Positions 1 to 31,560 of a DNA stretch of 64,000 bases are shown piece by piece. The notes beneath the pieces are model-generated. The model was not told the DNA's origin. It saw only the letters and a program-made list of their open reading frames with translations, and made no database searches. Location of the stretch: the NCBI GenBank assembly GCA_036583965.1, contig JAZBQD010000026.1, positions 62,001-126,000 of the forward strand, in the 5' to 3' direction. The DNA is from Prunella strophiata. Its lineage: Eukaryota > Chordata > Aves > Passeriformes > Prunellidae. A program made the position numbers and the translations under genes. Positions within the stretch are counted from its first letter, which is position 1. The number at the start of each line of letters is the position of its first letter.

Positions 1-258
1 TTTGGAACACAATGCAGGAGAGAGCTTCTTAGACTTCACCGTTTTTAACTTTCTTAAGCTATATACCTTTAAGAAATTCTTGCAGGAAGAAAATAGTTTG
101 GTTTGGTAGATCCTGTTATTAGAAGATCCTGAAGTGTCCTAATACTGTGCTTATAGCACATTTTGAGACCTAAAGCAAGCACCGGTTTTTGCAGAAATGC
201 AAAATGCATTCAGCGTCTTAAAAAACTCCAAAATTTTTAACGTCTAACACAAACTCAC

Positions 259-3215
259 CACCTCTTGAAAGCCAAGGTGATCATAAAGTAAACTGTTGTT
301 CACTGGCAATGGTGTAACAGGAAATGGAGAATTTCCAGAAAGCTCTTGATGCCTAAAGGAAACACAAGCCAATGTACAAAGGCTGAATGTCCACCACATG
401 CTGCTGATCAGAGTACTGAGACTTAACTCTTGGGCTGTAATGGGAATATCCAAGAGGATAATTGAGATATTAGCAACAGGACTTACATGAAAAATAAAGA
501 TAGAATAAATGAAATATACCCAAAGGCTTAATTAATGAACAATCCTCTTATATGCATGCACAAAAGGGTACTAGATTTCACCATGGGAGTTCAGCTTAAA
601 TACTGAATCTGGGGTGTTCAGACTTCCATTATAACAGGTTTATAACTGTGCATTCATATGTATATGACAGCTGCTTGTGCTTATACACACAAAAAATGCA
701 GGTGTAAACTTGGTGGGGTTAAAAAAAGACTTGTCAGATTTTGTTCCCCAATGACTGAAAACATTGTTAGTACAAAACCCAGGGTTCAGTATGTTCTCAT
801 GGTCCTGAATATTGCAGAAACAAATAAAGTATGGAAAATTGAAGGTAAATAATCATCTAGTAAGATAAACAACCAAGCATTAAAATTAACTGCAGCCTGT
901 TGCAAGCCCTCAATAAGGATGCAATGACAAGATGCTGTTTTCATGAAAAACCTCAAGATTGCTCTACCACATCAACTCACTTTCTTTATACAATTTATAA
1001 CCTTATTATAATCATAAGGTTCATTCACAGGTGAACTTTGTTACCTGTCTGCAGGAAACTCTAAGTCAATATGGTGTTCGAAACCATCTGTACAACTGTC
1101 TAGTTCTGGTGAGTGAGAACTCCCTGGAAATAAGACAAGAGCATAATGACTATTCAGTTATGACAATTCAATTAACCAGTTAAAAACCACAGAAAGTGTT
1201 TTTTGTCATCTGTAGATAGATGCTAGTAGATCTACAGCTTGAAAATGTTCATTTCTCATTTATTCACTTACAGAAGCACAAACCAGGGCTGTTGAAGTAA
1301 TCAAGAACAATATCGTCACCCAGTTACAGACACAGGAGATGCTTCTGATTTTAGGAACCACATATATTCTGCTTAAACCCAGCAACTGCTCTGTAGAGCC
1401 TTTGAAGGAAACAGTGGCACAGAAGGAACATGAGTCCTTAATGTCTGGGTTGCAAACAACGCCTGATTGTTGGCTTGTTCAAAGGTTTAGTTCCATATAC
1501 ATAAAATTAAGAATACAATATATTCTTTGAACTACAATCTCTTCCCTTTAAAACAAAAGCACTGATAATTCTGTGGCTTTAGTCTAAAAAGGATCCAAGA
1601 GCTCAATAGTGGATGGCCATAATGAATCAATTTTTTCTGTCAGACTGCAATGTAAAGTTACACCCCAATTCCTAAATGTAATTTGACATAAAAACCTGGA
1701 TTGTTGTTTTCCATACAGCAGTGTCTGACACAGCTTGCAAGTTACGATGCTCTGAACCAATCTATTGTATTCTCTTAGTAAACAAAAAAATACAAGGACT
1801 GAATCCTTCTCTATGCAAAAGCCACAGGAAATCTTTGTTTCTTAACAAAAAAAATTAATTTTCCAACTAATTGTTATCTTTTTAAAAGGCTTTAGGATTC
1901 AAAACTGTTCTTTAAAAAGTTTAAACATTTACACTTAAACTTTACCATTGGGACTATGAAACATACCCCTCCAATATCGCACAGTAATTGGTCTTCCATA
2001 CAAACTGATTCCATCCAGCAGAGCTTTTGCATAAGGCACTGATACTTTGTGTTTAAAGCAGACATAACCAAAAGACTTAGGTTTTCCTTCTTTGTCCTCA
2101 CAAATCATCACTTTGGTTAATGGTCCAGCCTGAAAGAAATTTCTATTATTTAGCAGAAACTGACACTTCATTGCGTTTTGAATATTTAATTATTTCTCTT
2201 CAGCCATAGTCAGAAACCATCTGACTATGTTTCTTACTTTGAAAAGTAAGAAGTTTCTTACTTTGAAAATGTCTCTCCACATTCTCAAAGCTCAAATTCT
2301 GAGCCTTCTACAAACAAAACTCAGCTCCAGAAATATTGAAAGGGAACCAAGCATCAATTCTTGTTTAATCTTCCATGACCAATATTTTTATTATTTTTAG
2401 AATACCATACCATAATAATTAGCTTCCCAAAGGGGAAGACTAATTTATTGACTCCATAGCAAAAAATTACCTTCCAGTTCATAAATAAAAATATTACTAG
2501 TTTAGAAGTAGCAGTAGATACTTGCTCATCATTTGATGGAGGGGAAGAGCTAGAGGTCAGGGGTGCATGTTCAGGACTATGCCATAGCAGGAATATTGAA
2601 CTGGATATTTTCAATGCCAGGGCAAGACTACAATGAGAAGCATAGGCTGTTGCCTATGGGAATGAAATGGGAATGTAAACAAGACAAAACAAGGGGAAAA
2701 GACAAGTTACTGGGATGACCTAAAGATCCAGATAAGAGCTGGCAGTTGGATAGCTGCTGCAGATTATGCTGAAGAATAATGCAAACGTGTGTTCCAAGAC
2801 GGTCTTTATCACTTTTACATTTTGTCTTGTATTACTCATGTCCTCTAAGAAGATAAACTCCTTAAGCTCACATTTACAGTTTACAGTTATACAGCAGACT
2901 ACTGTTTAATCTTAAAAACAGGTAGGAATTAAGCTCAGGCTTTAAACAGGTCCAACTACTTTGTGTTTCTACACTGTTACTGAAAGGTCGGGGTTTGAAG
3001 GGACCTCTGGAGAGCATGTTGTCCAGCTTTCCTAACTGAACATCCCATTGGTCAAATTTTTCTTCTCAAGCATTACAACAGCATTTCGATATATAAAGGT
3101 ACCCATCTGCTACCTGCAGGAAGAGCTCGTAGAGGATCTCCTCCCTGACCCGGCTCTCCAAGTTCCCCACGAGCAGAGTCTGCTCTGCCGCCTCGGACTG
3201 CCCCAGCGACGACAT
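259..3215 (-). CDS. RBM11: RBM11-like RNA-binding protein, 5' four coding exons (partial)
   Basis: Four exons on the minus strand join in frame: 3114-3215, 1967-2129, about 1046-1123 and 259-352. Exon 1 gives the start MSSLGQSEAAEQ and the RNP2-type strand LLVGNL. Exon 2 carries the RNP1-type stretch KSFGYVCF and ends in YGRPITVRYWRG, so one complete RRM spans about residues 12-88. Exons 3 and 4 (GSSHSPELDSC, then RHQELSGNSPF...PVNNSLLYDHLGFQE) resemble the linker after the RRM in RBM11 more than in RBM7. RBM7 and RBM11 are small nuclear RRM proteins; RBM7 is in the NEXT complex that feeds RNA to the exosome, and RBM11 is a tissue-restricted splicing regulator. The start is the ATG at 3213-3215 inside a CpG-rich stretch. 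Exon 4 has two possible donors (after 262 or 259); the second, GTGAGT, is stronger. The last exon must lie left of the window. The exon 3 boundary could be off by a base. The RBM7/RBM11 family call is firm; RBM11 rather than a bird-specific paralogue is inference. Confidence 0.78.
2975..3055 (-). repeat. CR1 LINE 3'-end fragment in intron 1 of the RBM11-like gene
   Basis: The stretch GAAGGGACCTCTGGAGA followed by a GTCCAGC-like motif is the reverse complement of the CR1 3' untranslated end. The fragment is short and diverged. It ends about 60 bases from exon 1. Confidence 0.6.
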
Positions 3216-3370
3216 AGAGCCTGTGGGAGCCCTGCGGGAGTGCGAGAAGAGCGTCCCAGGTGCAGGGAAGCTGCGCTCCAGGACTCCGTGTGAGGGGCCG
3301 GGCCCGGCTCCTGGCAACACTGGAATGCGGGACGGCAGGTGTCGCGTCTGTTTGTGACACCACCCACAAC
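3116..3370 (-). promoter_or_regulatory. CpG-rich promoter and first exon of the RBM11-like gene
   Basis: The base composition changes sharply from AT-rich intron to CpG-rich sequence across exon 1 and its upstream flank. This is the usual form of a vertebrate housekeeping-type promoter. No TATA box is evident. The transcription start was not located. Confidence 0.5.
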
Positions 3371-3379
3371 ACCTGTGAC

Positions 3380-3870
3380 ACCGTACTTAATCGTTCGGTG
3401 TGTAGTAATGATGGTAAATACAAACATGAAGGTTTTCTCTTCTATTTTTGCCACTTAAAGTTCTATCAGGGTTGACTGGTGCAAAACAAACTGAGCAACC
3501 CTGAAAAACAATCCACCTTCCCAGACTAGTATTCACAAGTGTGTTCACACCATCCACTCCTGCTATTATCATTGCAATGAGCCCTTACTGTAGAAGAGGC
3601 TGCAAACAGAGCAAGTGCCTAGCTCAGGAGCAAAGAGAGAGGGATTTATCAGATAGGAGTCCATGCCAGCCCTACAGAAAACCTAGTTACAGTGTCGGCT
3701 TAAACAGCAGAAGTGATTTTAAACCATGGAGCATCGGAACTACGGACTGACCTAATCTCTACAATAAATTGCTAGGGTTGTCCAGTCACAGCTGAGCAGA
3801 CGAACAGAGACTTTTGCTCCTGATGAGCTTCCAATAGCTGCAGGTCACAGACAGAAATCGGGGGGAAAGA
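3380..3870. other. Intergenic sequence upstream of the RBM11-like gene
   Basis: I see no coding exon, RNA gene or clear repeat here. The short open frames have no splice signals or recognisable domains. Confidence 0.4.
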
Positions 3871-3884
3871 GTGTGTCAGGAAAA

Positions 3885-4150
3885 TTAATCCACAAACATC
3901 AGAGGTTTATGTCCAAAAAGGAGACAGAGGAGTCCTTTTACTTTATTTTAATAAAGGGAGAGGCCATCGGGGCATTCCCCTGGGGTCTCTCAAGTTTTTG
4001 GAGGATGCAGCCTCCTTTTTATCCAGAGTTCCCAGCCGCATTTTCCTCTCTTTCCCCACTGGCTGAGGTACTTGAGAGGTACAGACTTCCTGATATGCCT
4101 GATACTGAAGATTTCCCTGTAATGTATAACCCTCATTTTAATTTTTAATT
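3885..4150 (-). mobile_element. Retroviral LTR fragment, minus orientation
   Basis: Read on the minus strand it has an AATAAAG poly(A) signal followed by GGACTCCTCTGTCTCCTTT, and upstream a TATA-like AT stretch. The same arrangement, with clear sequence similarity, occurs at 31.56-32.01 kb in plus orientation. Two dispersed copies of a promoter plus poly(A) unit indicate an LTR. No coding region is attached, so this is a solo or truncated LTR. Confidence 0.65.
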
Positions 4151-4439
4151 CTTACAGAATTTAGGGGTTTTTCTTCCCCATTGTTTCTTTCATCTTACAA
4201 TGTCTAATTTCATTTATCAGCAAACCTAGAGTTTATTTGTAAAAGCAAATATATTTTTCCATTCATCAAGCAGTAGAATCCTTCCCATTGCTTCTTTTAT
4301 CTCCCAGTGCTAGTTTTATCTACCAGCAGACCCACAGCTTGTTTGTAAAGACGACTCCGCTATTCCTCTCAAGTGTACCCAAAGCCGCAGGAGCAGTTCC
4401 TGGGCAGGGGAGCAGAGCTCAGGGAGAATTCTTGATCCA

Positions 4440-5275
4440 AGCTTTTGTTATAAATAGATATTATGTTGTTGGCTTTTTGCAAATACTAGGATGAATGTTA
4501 TATGCATAATGTTAAAATAACTTTGCTTTTATTTCTGCTATTAACAAAAACTTAGACACAGTAGTAGTGGCAGTCGATAGTTACGAGTGAACTGTCTGTT
4601 TGGTTGGGATAACATCCAGGGAACATGTAATGAGGACTGTGAAAGATGCGTATTACGATTGGCTTTTCACAAATACTATATGTATTATGTTGTACCGATT
4701 AGTAGTGCTGTATTGATATTTTAATAGTATAGTAAATGTAGTGTTATAGTTAAATTGTAGTTTTTGTAATTAAAATAGAGACTATGTATGTAAGATATTT
4801 TTTCACAAGAGGAACGAGGTATTTGCAGAGACAGCAGCCACAGGACACCTAAATCTTTCAGAAAAAAAGAATTTATTGCTTCCTTATCAGAAGAGACCAA
4901 CTTCTTCCTGCCTTGTTCAGCCCTGGAGACTCCATCAGGATTAAAAGGAAAAAGTTGACACTGACCAGAGAGAATCCTTTGTTTGAATGGAATTTATGCA
5001 TCATGTATGAGATGTATGAATATGCAACAGGCTATTGCTTTTAAGGGTTAATCCTCTGTTAACATGTGTCCTTTTTTTGGGCTTATTTTGCCCAGAAAAA
5101 GGTACCCAGACTGGTTTGTAACTATTTTTGGTTTTTGTCTTGTATTGTCCCAATCTAAACTGTTAACATTTTATTTATTCTAATTCTATTACTATTTTTA
5201 TAACCATTTTATTACTATTAAACTTTTAAAATTTCAAAACCAAGTGATTGGCGTTTTTCACAAGGACCCTACTAT
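4440..5275 (+). mobile_element. Solo LTR or nested LTRs, plus orientation
   Basis: This AT-rich unit holds the motifs GAATATGCAACAGGC, a TTTTAAGGG promoter-like element, ATTAAACTTTTAAAA near the 3' side, and ends at GGCGTTTTTCACAAGG. The part at 4.50-4.72 kb is similar to the reverse complement of 12.15-12.36 kb. The repeated GGCTTTTxACAAATACTA at about 4.47 and 4.66 kb suggests more than one insertion. No open reading frame of retroviral type is seen. Confidence 0.65.
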
Positions 5276-5645
5276 TGATATGCCAAATATCAGCATCTGC
5301 CATTTGAAGAAAGTATGGACCAAGGCCCAAAGTGGAAGTGATAAGGAGAAGGAGCCAAAACCACAGCCAAGAAAAGCACGCATGCTCTAAAAAGGCAGAC
5401 CCGAGGAGGGGCCATGTAAAACAGTTCTTGGAAAAGGTAAACTAGTTCATGGATATGCATGAGGGTCTATGAATATGCAACAGACTGATGTAATGAAAAG
5501 GTATTTAAGGGGTATCCCTGAAGGTGATGGTGTGCTCTTGGCTGAGTGCCAAGATGCACCCGGCCTATTGTCTTTGTCTCCTATTGTCCTTTATTAAACT
5601 CTTACAATTTTCACAGGAGAGTGAATGTGCTTTTCACACTTTTTT
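5276..5645 (+). mobile_element. LTR, plus orientation, paired with an inverted copy beyond RPS4
   Basis: It has a TATTTAAGGGG promoter element at about 5.5 kb and a TTTATTAAACTCTTACAATTTT poly(A) region (5.59 kb), then ends near CTTTTCACAC. The stretch 5.40-5.61 kb matches the reverse complement of 11.80-12.03 kb, including the segment around GCTGAGTGCCAAGATGC. The copies are in opposite orientation on either side of RPS4. Confidence 0.7.
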
Positions 5646-5649
5646 CTTA

Positions 5650-6770
5650 TAGAGACACCAGATCAATCACTAATGCTACCAGCTGTATGCTGTTGTGAAC
5701 ATCAGCCAGTGTTCCTGAGCATCTTTGGTTCTCTACAGTGATGGCAAACCGAGCCCCTCCCAGACAATTGGGCACGAAGCAGTGGGTGTCTCCCAGCTCC
5801 CATTAACCTGCAAACACTGCCAAAGGTCATCAGCTGAGACAAAAGGAGGCCCTTTTGTCTCAAGGGCCTCTGCATCTCCCTGCTTGACAGGCCCGGGCTG
5901 GTTTGAGAACTGCTCTGACCAGAGCCAGCAGGAAGTCTCAGGCACAAAGGGACACAGGATTCTACAGGAGCTGTTTCTGGCAGACTGGGCTTGAGTTGTG
6001 CCAGGGTGAAAAATTAGAGCAATGATTTGTGGAACAAGCTGCATTGCCGAGTGCTACCAGAGCTCAAGAGCTTGTCAGACAGAATATTTCACCTCTGTGG
6101 AGCAAAATAAAAAAGCCTTGAATCATCGGTAGCCTCAGGGAATAAATGTGAATTGAGCACATGAAATGCACAGCCTTCCCTTCCCTACAGCGTCTCCTGC
6201 ACCCTTGCTGGCACAGCCTAGTTGTGTGGTTGCCCTTCCTGACTGGGCACACTGCCCATACCAGCCCACTTTATCCTCCAGGGCCATTCCCAAAGCCACA
6301 ACCCAGCTCCTTGGCCCTTGCAGGCCAGACTGGTGCTCAGTGTCCCCAGCAGTCCATTCCCCTCCCGCCTAGTCCAGGCTGTCAGTGTGATCACTTGCAC
6401 CCTCCAACTCCACAGAAAAGACAAGAGCAGCCCCACTCGGACACTTAGTGCCAACACCCTTGAAGCCAACAAAGCTGGGGTAGCCCCTCAAACTGATCTG
6501 GCACCACTGGCTACAGGAGAGCCCAGCTAGCTCTCCCCATATCCCTGCTCCTGCACATACAGAAGCGTTTGTGCCAATGCCTTCCCAGGGACAGACAGAG
6601 CAGTCTGAAGGCTCTCCCACCCTTCCTCCTTGCCCTTCTGCAATAAGGCTGTGGTAGCTGCTCAGATTGACAGGAGTCTCCCCAGAGAAGCAGGACCTTC
6701 TGAGGAGCAGGGCCTGGCACTGGCAGCATGGCTCCCCACCCTAGTCCCAGGACGCTCCCCAGCAGTCAGA
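5650..6770. other. Downstream flank of RPS4
   Basis: No exon or repeat was recognised. Open frames on both strands lack splice structure or family motifs and are judged to be chance. Confidence 0.4.
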
Positions 6771-6786
6771 GCCATGTAGTAAACAG

Positions 6787-6792
6787 TTTAAT
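6787..6792 (-). terminator. RPS4 poly(A) signal (ATTAAA)
   Basis: On the minus strand ATTAAA lies about 40 bases after the RPS4 stop codon. Ribosomal protein genes usually have very short 3' untranslated regions, which fits. Cleavage would fall near 6770. Confidence 0.6.
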
Positions 6793-6831
6793 TAACACAC
6801 AGACAGCACCAGAGCCAGCCTGAACTGGACT

Positions 6832-11300
<4,469 letters not shown>

Positions 11301-11559
11301 TTAGCGCCCACTCCTGAAAGCAGTTCGGGGGTCAAGTGGTCCGAGCTGCCCTCCCCAGGGCGGCAGACGTGTCCCCACAGTGCTCCGGAGTCCGAGGGAC
11401 AGTCCCAGGCTCCCGCATCCTGCCAGGCAGCCCAGTGAGTGCAACAGCCCCACACCTAACACGTCTCCACAGCAGAGCTCTCGTATCAGGGTGTGGCTGG
11501 GACAGAGGTCCCATTCCCCAGGGTGACGCTGTCATCGAAAACGTCGGGATAAATGAAAC

Positions 11560-12375
11560 TCGATGTTTAGATTAGAAAGCAGCATTACTTTATTCACAGT
11601 GCTGGGTGCATAAGGGGAGCTCCACCTATGATACATGCACACTTTCAAAACTTTTCATTATTTATACACTTTAGCAAAGCAATTAATGTTCATTGGCTAT
11701 AAAATACATAGTTCTCTTCATTAATTAGTATTTTATCTTCTACTGGTTATAGATTTCTTGCTTCTCATGCTCATTAGCCTACATTTTCACTCTTCTGTGA
11801 AAATTTTAAGAGTTTAATAAAGGATAATAAGAGACAAGGACCATAGAGCAAAGGTTATTATGGCCAGGTGCATCTTGGCACTCAGCCAAGACCACCCTGT
11901 TATCTTTGGGGATACCCTTTAAATACCTTTCCCATTACATCAGTCCGTTGCATATTCACAGACCCTTATGCATAGTAAACTTTTTCCCCAAACTAGTTTA
12001 CATGTTCCAAGAATTGTTTAGCACAGTTCCTCCTTGGTCCACCTTTTTAGAGCATGTGGATTCCTTGGTTGTGGTTTTTAGTCCATTCTTATCTCCTGTT
12101 TTTGGGCCTTGGTCCACACTGTCTTCAGACGGTGAGTGCTGATAGTTGGCATATGTGTCCTCATCCTGTGTTCATTGGATGTTATCCCATCCCAATGCAC
12201 AAGCATAGCTATTTCACTACTATGTCTAAGCTTAACTAACAACAGAAATAAAAACTATATCTTTATAACAAAGTTATTTTAACGCTACACATATAAGTCC
12301 ATTTTAGTATTTGTGAAAAGCCAATATTATAATATGTATCTATAACATTATCTTACTTATCTTTTTCCCAGATAA
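11560..12375 (-). mobile_element. LTR cluster, minus orientation
   Basis: On the minus strand there is an AATAAAG signal close to 11.59 kb and a second unit between about 11.79 and 12.37 kb. The second unit is similar to the plus-oriented LTRs at 4.50-4.72 and 5.40-5.61 kb. It contains the promoter motif AAAGGTATTTAAAGGGTATC read on the minus strand. The cluster is probably two insertions. No retroviral coding sequence is attached. Confidence 0.65.
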
Positions 12376-12379
12376 GACA

Positions 12380-12845
12380 ATTGCTGAATTGTCTTTGTTC
12401 CTTTCTTTATCTCTGGGTTCTGCAAAATGTTATTGCAGTCCATAAATTCTGCATTCTGTGGGTCCAGTTTCAGCCCTTTGTCCCTCCCCTGCTTAGTCCA
12501 ATGAAGCGTATCAAGGTTGGTTTGGCAAAACTTCAAAGTTTTAGTAATTTTCCTGACCTGTGTTCTCACAATAGCAGTTTACGACAAACCTTGCTAAGTG
12601 CTTGGCTACGGTGGAAAATTACACTGATTCATGATTGATTAAAACAATTAATTAGAAATTTTAACTAGAGAAGTTACTAGGAAAGTTGTATAATTTTCAA
12701 CAACAGGATAGGAACACCATAAGCCGAGAGAGAAGACACACTGGAGATGTGGGGCGCCCACCCTCCTTCCATCAAGGGCTGCTTCAAACAATGTCCTTCG
12801 CCGAAATGGACAAGGGGCACAGCCATCGGAACAACGATCCTTCCG
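12380..12845. other. Spacer between the LTR cluster and the CITED1 relic
   Basis: The sequence is AT-rich on the left and moderate on the right. No exon, RNA gene or certain repeat was recognised. Confidence 0.35.
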
Positions 12846-12848
12846 GAT

Positions 12849-12854
12849 TTTATT
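12849..12854 (-). terminator. Possible poly(A) signal for CITED1 (AATAAA)
   Basis: AATAAA on the minus strand lies about 215 bases after the stop codon that ends the CITED-type C-terminus. The position suits a 3' end, but usage is unproven. Confidence 0.4.
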
Positions 12855-13068
12855 ACACGGCAGCTTGAGACCCTCGCCTGCCGGGCCCAGCGCGACGCCT
12901 GCGCCTTTTGGGGCAGGCAGCGCGGCCCCAGCCCCTCCTCCCGCCCCTTCGCACCCTCGGCCAGGCTCCGAGCGTTCCCTGCGCCCGCGGGCCGGTGCCT
13001 GGGGCAGCCGGGACGCTGCTCGCCGGTGGGGTGGGGTAGGAGGCCCCCGCCCCAGCCGCGCTCCAGCC

Positions 13069-13560
13069 TCAGTAGCCGGCCGGCAGGTCCAACGGGGAGT
13101 CGAGCTCGTGATGACCGAGCCAGAGCTCCGGCAGTACGTCCGCCCTGTTGAGGCCAAGCTCCACCACCAGCGACCTGAGCACCTTGTCCACCGGGTCCGA
13201 GTCGATGAGGCCGGGGCCAGCGGCCTGGAGGGGGCGGCACCCCGCGCCCCGCGGCTGCGTCCCCAAGCCCCAGGTGAGCGGCGAGCCGGGTTCCGTGGCG
13301 CTCCAGGTGTCCCCGGGGCGCGGCTCGGGACGTGGAACTTCTGCAGGCACAAGCTGACCCATAAGGAGGTTAGGACCCGCATTGGGGGTCCACAGGGCCA
13401 GGGAGCAGGCGGAGTCCCTACCGCCGGCATCTCCTCGGCCCCGAAAAGGTAGCAGCGCAGGATCGCCACCACGAGAGGTCCTTCGTGCCCCGCGGAGGGT
13501 TCTGTAAACAGCTCATCTCCGGCGTGTACGACAACACTGCAGCGCGCAGAGGGGCGCGGG
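13069..13560 (-). pseudogene. CITED1: CITED1-like sequence, probably decayed
   Basis: On the minus strand the last 50 codons read LIDSDPVDKVLRSLVVELGL...LPELWLGHHELD and stop at 13069. This is the CITED family C-terminal CR2 segment, which binds the CH1 (TAZ1) domain of CBP/p300; the family usually has SDPVDEEVL, so one acidic residue of the pair is lost and the other changed. It lies between RPS4 and HDAC8, where CITED1 lies in mammals. Upstream, other pieces resemble CITED1 only if the reading frame changes: VVAILRCYLFG near 13.45 kb, PNAGPNLLMG near 13.36 kb and SLCLQKFH near 13.34 kb are not all in one frame. I read this as a pseudogene. Alternatives are assembly errors in GC-rich DNA, or a divergent gene with an 81-base intron ending CCTGCAG at 13346. 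CITED1 itself is a transcriptional co-regulator. Confidence 0.6.
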
Positions 13561-13719
13561 CTGCCCTGGGCGGGTGGGATCCAGCGACGTACCCAGACAT
13601 GGAGGAGACGGGAACGGCGCCCCGGCTCACCCCCGCCCCTTGCGTGGGCGGCAGGACGGGCATCCCACTCTGGATGGGGGACGTGGGGATTTCCGCCTAA
13701 GAGGCAGCTCACCTAAAAG

Positions 13720-15142
13720 CCACAACCCTTGACACTTGTGGGGTTTCATATTGTTTATTTTCCCAACTGTGTTCCTGAAACAGCTCCCACAGCCTCCCAA
13801 GGGCAGTTTACCTGCTGTGGGGCCAGAGCACATGGGGCCTTGAGGTGGGTCAGAGGCAGCAGCTGGCCAGCTTCTCTGTTCTCTCATTCCTCACTTTTTT
13901 CCCTGGATGGGCAGTCCCAAAGCCTGACATCTCCCCAGGGCACTGGGGGTCCTTTGCTAGGGCAATGGCAGCACCAGCCTCCTGCCAGTGGTCACCACAC
14001 AGGACTGGTCTCACCCCAGCACACCACACCAGGTGCCAGGGAAACATGGAAGCAGGCAAGGGGTCAGGAGTCATGGGAACCACATACTGCTAACCTATCT
14101 CCACAACAGATTTCCTGTTGTTTCAATCAGCAGTGAAAAACAACAGAGCATAAAACAAAGCCAAGGCCAGGCTGGGAACCCCTTTGTCTTGCTGTTTCTT
14201 CCAGCATAATCTAATTAAAGTCACAGGAAATATGCTTTCCTACAGTGACTGGGCATCTCTAAAAAACCCAGCACAATAAAAAGTCCATGGGCTAGGAGGA
14301 ATGAGGGGACAAGGGTGGCAGAGGCCAGGCTCCTGGCACTGGGAGAGATCTGCTCCAGATACCTGTATACCTGTTCCCTTGCTGAGATATCTTGTGACTC
14401 TCTGAGCTCTCACGGTGCACCAGAGCATCTGGAAGTTTATCCAAGATCTTCCAGGAGAGGAGCTGCCACAATGCCCTGCATCGCCCTTGAGATTCTTGAG
14501 AGGCTCTCCAGGGTCTGGTCCCTCTGTGCAGGATTTCAGGAGCTCACAAATAGCTCTGCAGTAGAGAGGGGGGTGTGCTGTGGAAAACAGCACTGGCAAG
14601 GCAGGGTTGGTGGAAGAAGAAAGGAAAGGGCTGGAGGAGTATTTCAGGTATTTTATTTTTTAAAAATTCCCAGTTAAAAACACAATGTCTGTGCCTTTCT
14701 CTGGGTAAGAGACATAACCAGGGTAGCCCCTCAGGCTCTACTTCCTGAGTGGGCAGCTCTGAGGCTGTGGCCCTGCCAGCTAGGTAACACAGCACTGGGC
14801 TCCAGCTGAGGAGGGCTCACAGCTCTGAGCAGCTCCTCTCTTAAAATACATGTAAAAGCAGTTGTGAGAACAAATTGTGGTGTTAAAAAAGGAAGGGGAA
14901 AGGAGCAAGGGAGGCTCTGCCAGCACTGGAAGGCTGTGGCTGGAGAGCCCACGCTCCTGCCTGGGGAGAGCCAGAGTGCTTCTGGCATGCAGCAGCTTTT
15001 CTTCTTTAAAGAGAAAAAAAAATTAACCAACCAACAGTACTTTCTTCGAAAGTTTCCCTGCAGCCACAAATTTCACCAGTTGTTCACATAAATATGCTGT
15101 CTTCCCCACAGGAAATGCTCTTGCCTGAGCCTTCCTTTTCTG
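13720..15142 (-). other. HDAC8 3' untranslated region and spacer
   Basis: This stretch follows the HDAC8 stop codon. A minus-strand AATAAAA near 14.65 kb and an AATAAAC near 13.75 kb are candidate poly(A) signals. No separate gene was recognised. Confidence 0.4.
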
Positions 15143-31154
<16,012 letters not shown>

Positions 31155-31264
31155 CGGAGCCGGCACAGCCGGGACCAGCACCCGCCACGCCGCTGGTCAG
31201 GGCACGCCAGGACCGGCAGTTCCGGCCCCGCGGCGTGCCGGGAGCTGTAGGCCCGCCCCGCCAT

Positions 31265-31560
31265 TATGCTTCCCCTCGCCCGGTCGCGTAAGAACAGGCA
31301 GACAGCTAGTGTTAGAGGCATTTTTATTGGGGCCCCCACGCAGCTCGTGTGGTGTTTATGCTCTAAGAATGTAATTTGAAAAGGCCGTGGCCTGCACGCA
31401 GCCCCCCACGCGGCGGCCGCCCTGCTCAAGGAGCCGCACCTCAGGAGGTGCCCGGGCCCTCTCAACCCCCGGCAGCTCCCACCGGCTGCCTCGGGCCCGA
31501 GGGAGGAGCCGGGCAGGGGCTCGGGCTCCCCTGACGGGAGCAGGGATCACAAAGGGATTA
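31265..31560. other. GC-rich segment upstream of HDAC8 of unknown origin
   Basis: It holds a minus-strand AATAAAA at 31.32 kb followed by a highly GC-rich block at 31.38-31.55 kb. It could be the end of another insertion next to the LTR at 31.56 kb. No coding exon is evident. Confidence 0.3.

Noticed and set aside
12648..13712. 354-codon minus-strand frame over the CITED1 relic
   Set aside because: It includes some CITED1-like pieces but runs through the conserved C-terminus in the wrong frame, so it is not a real protein.
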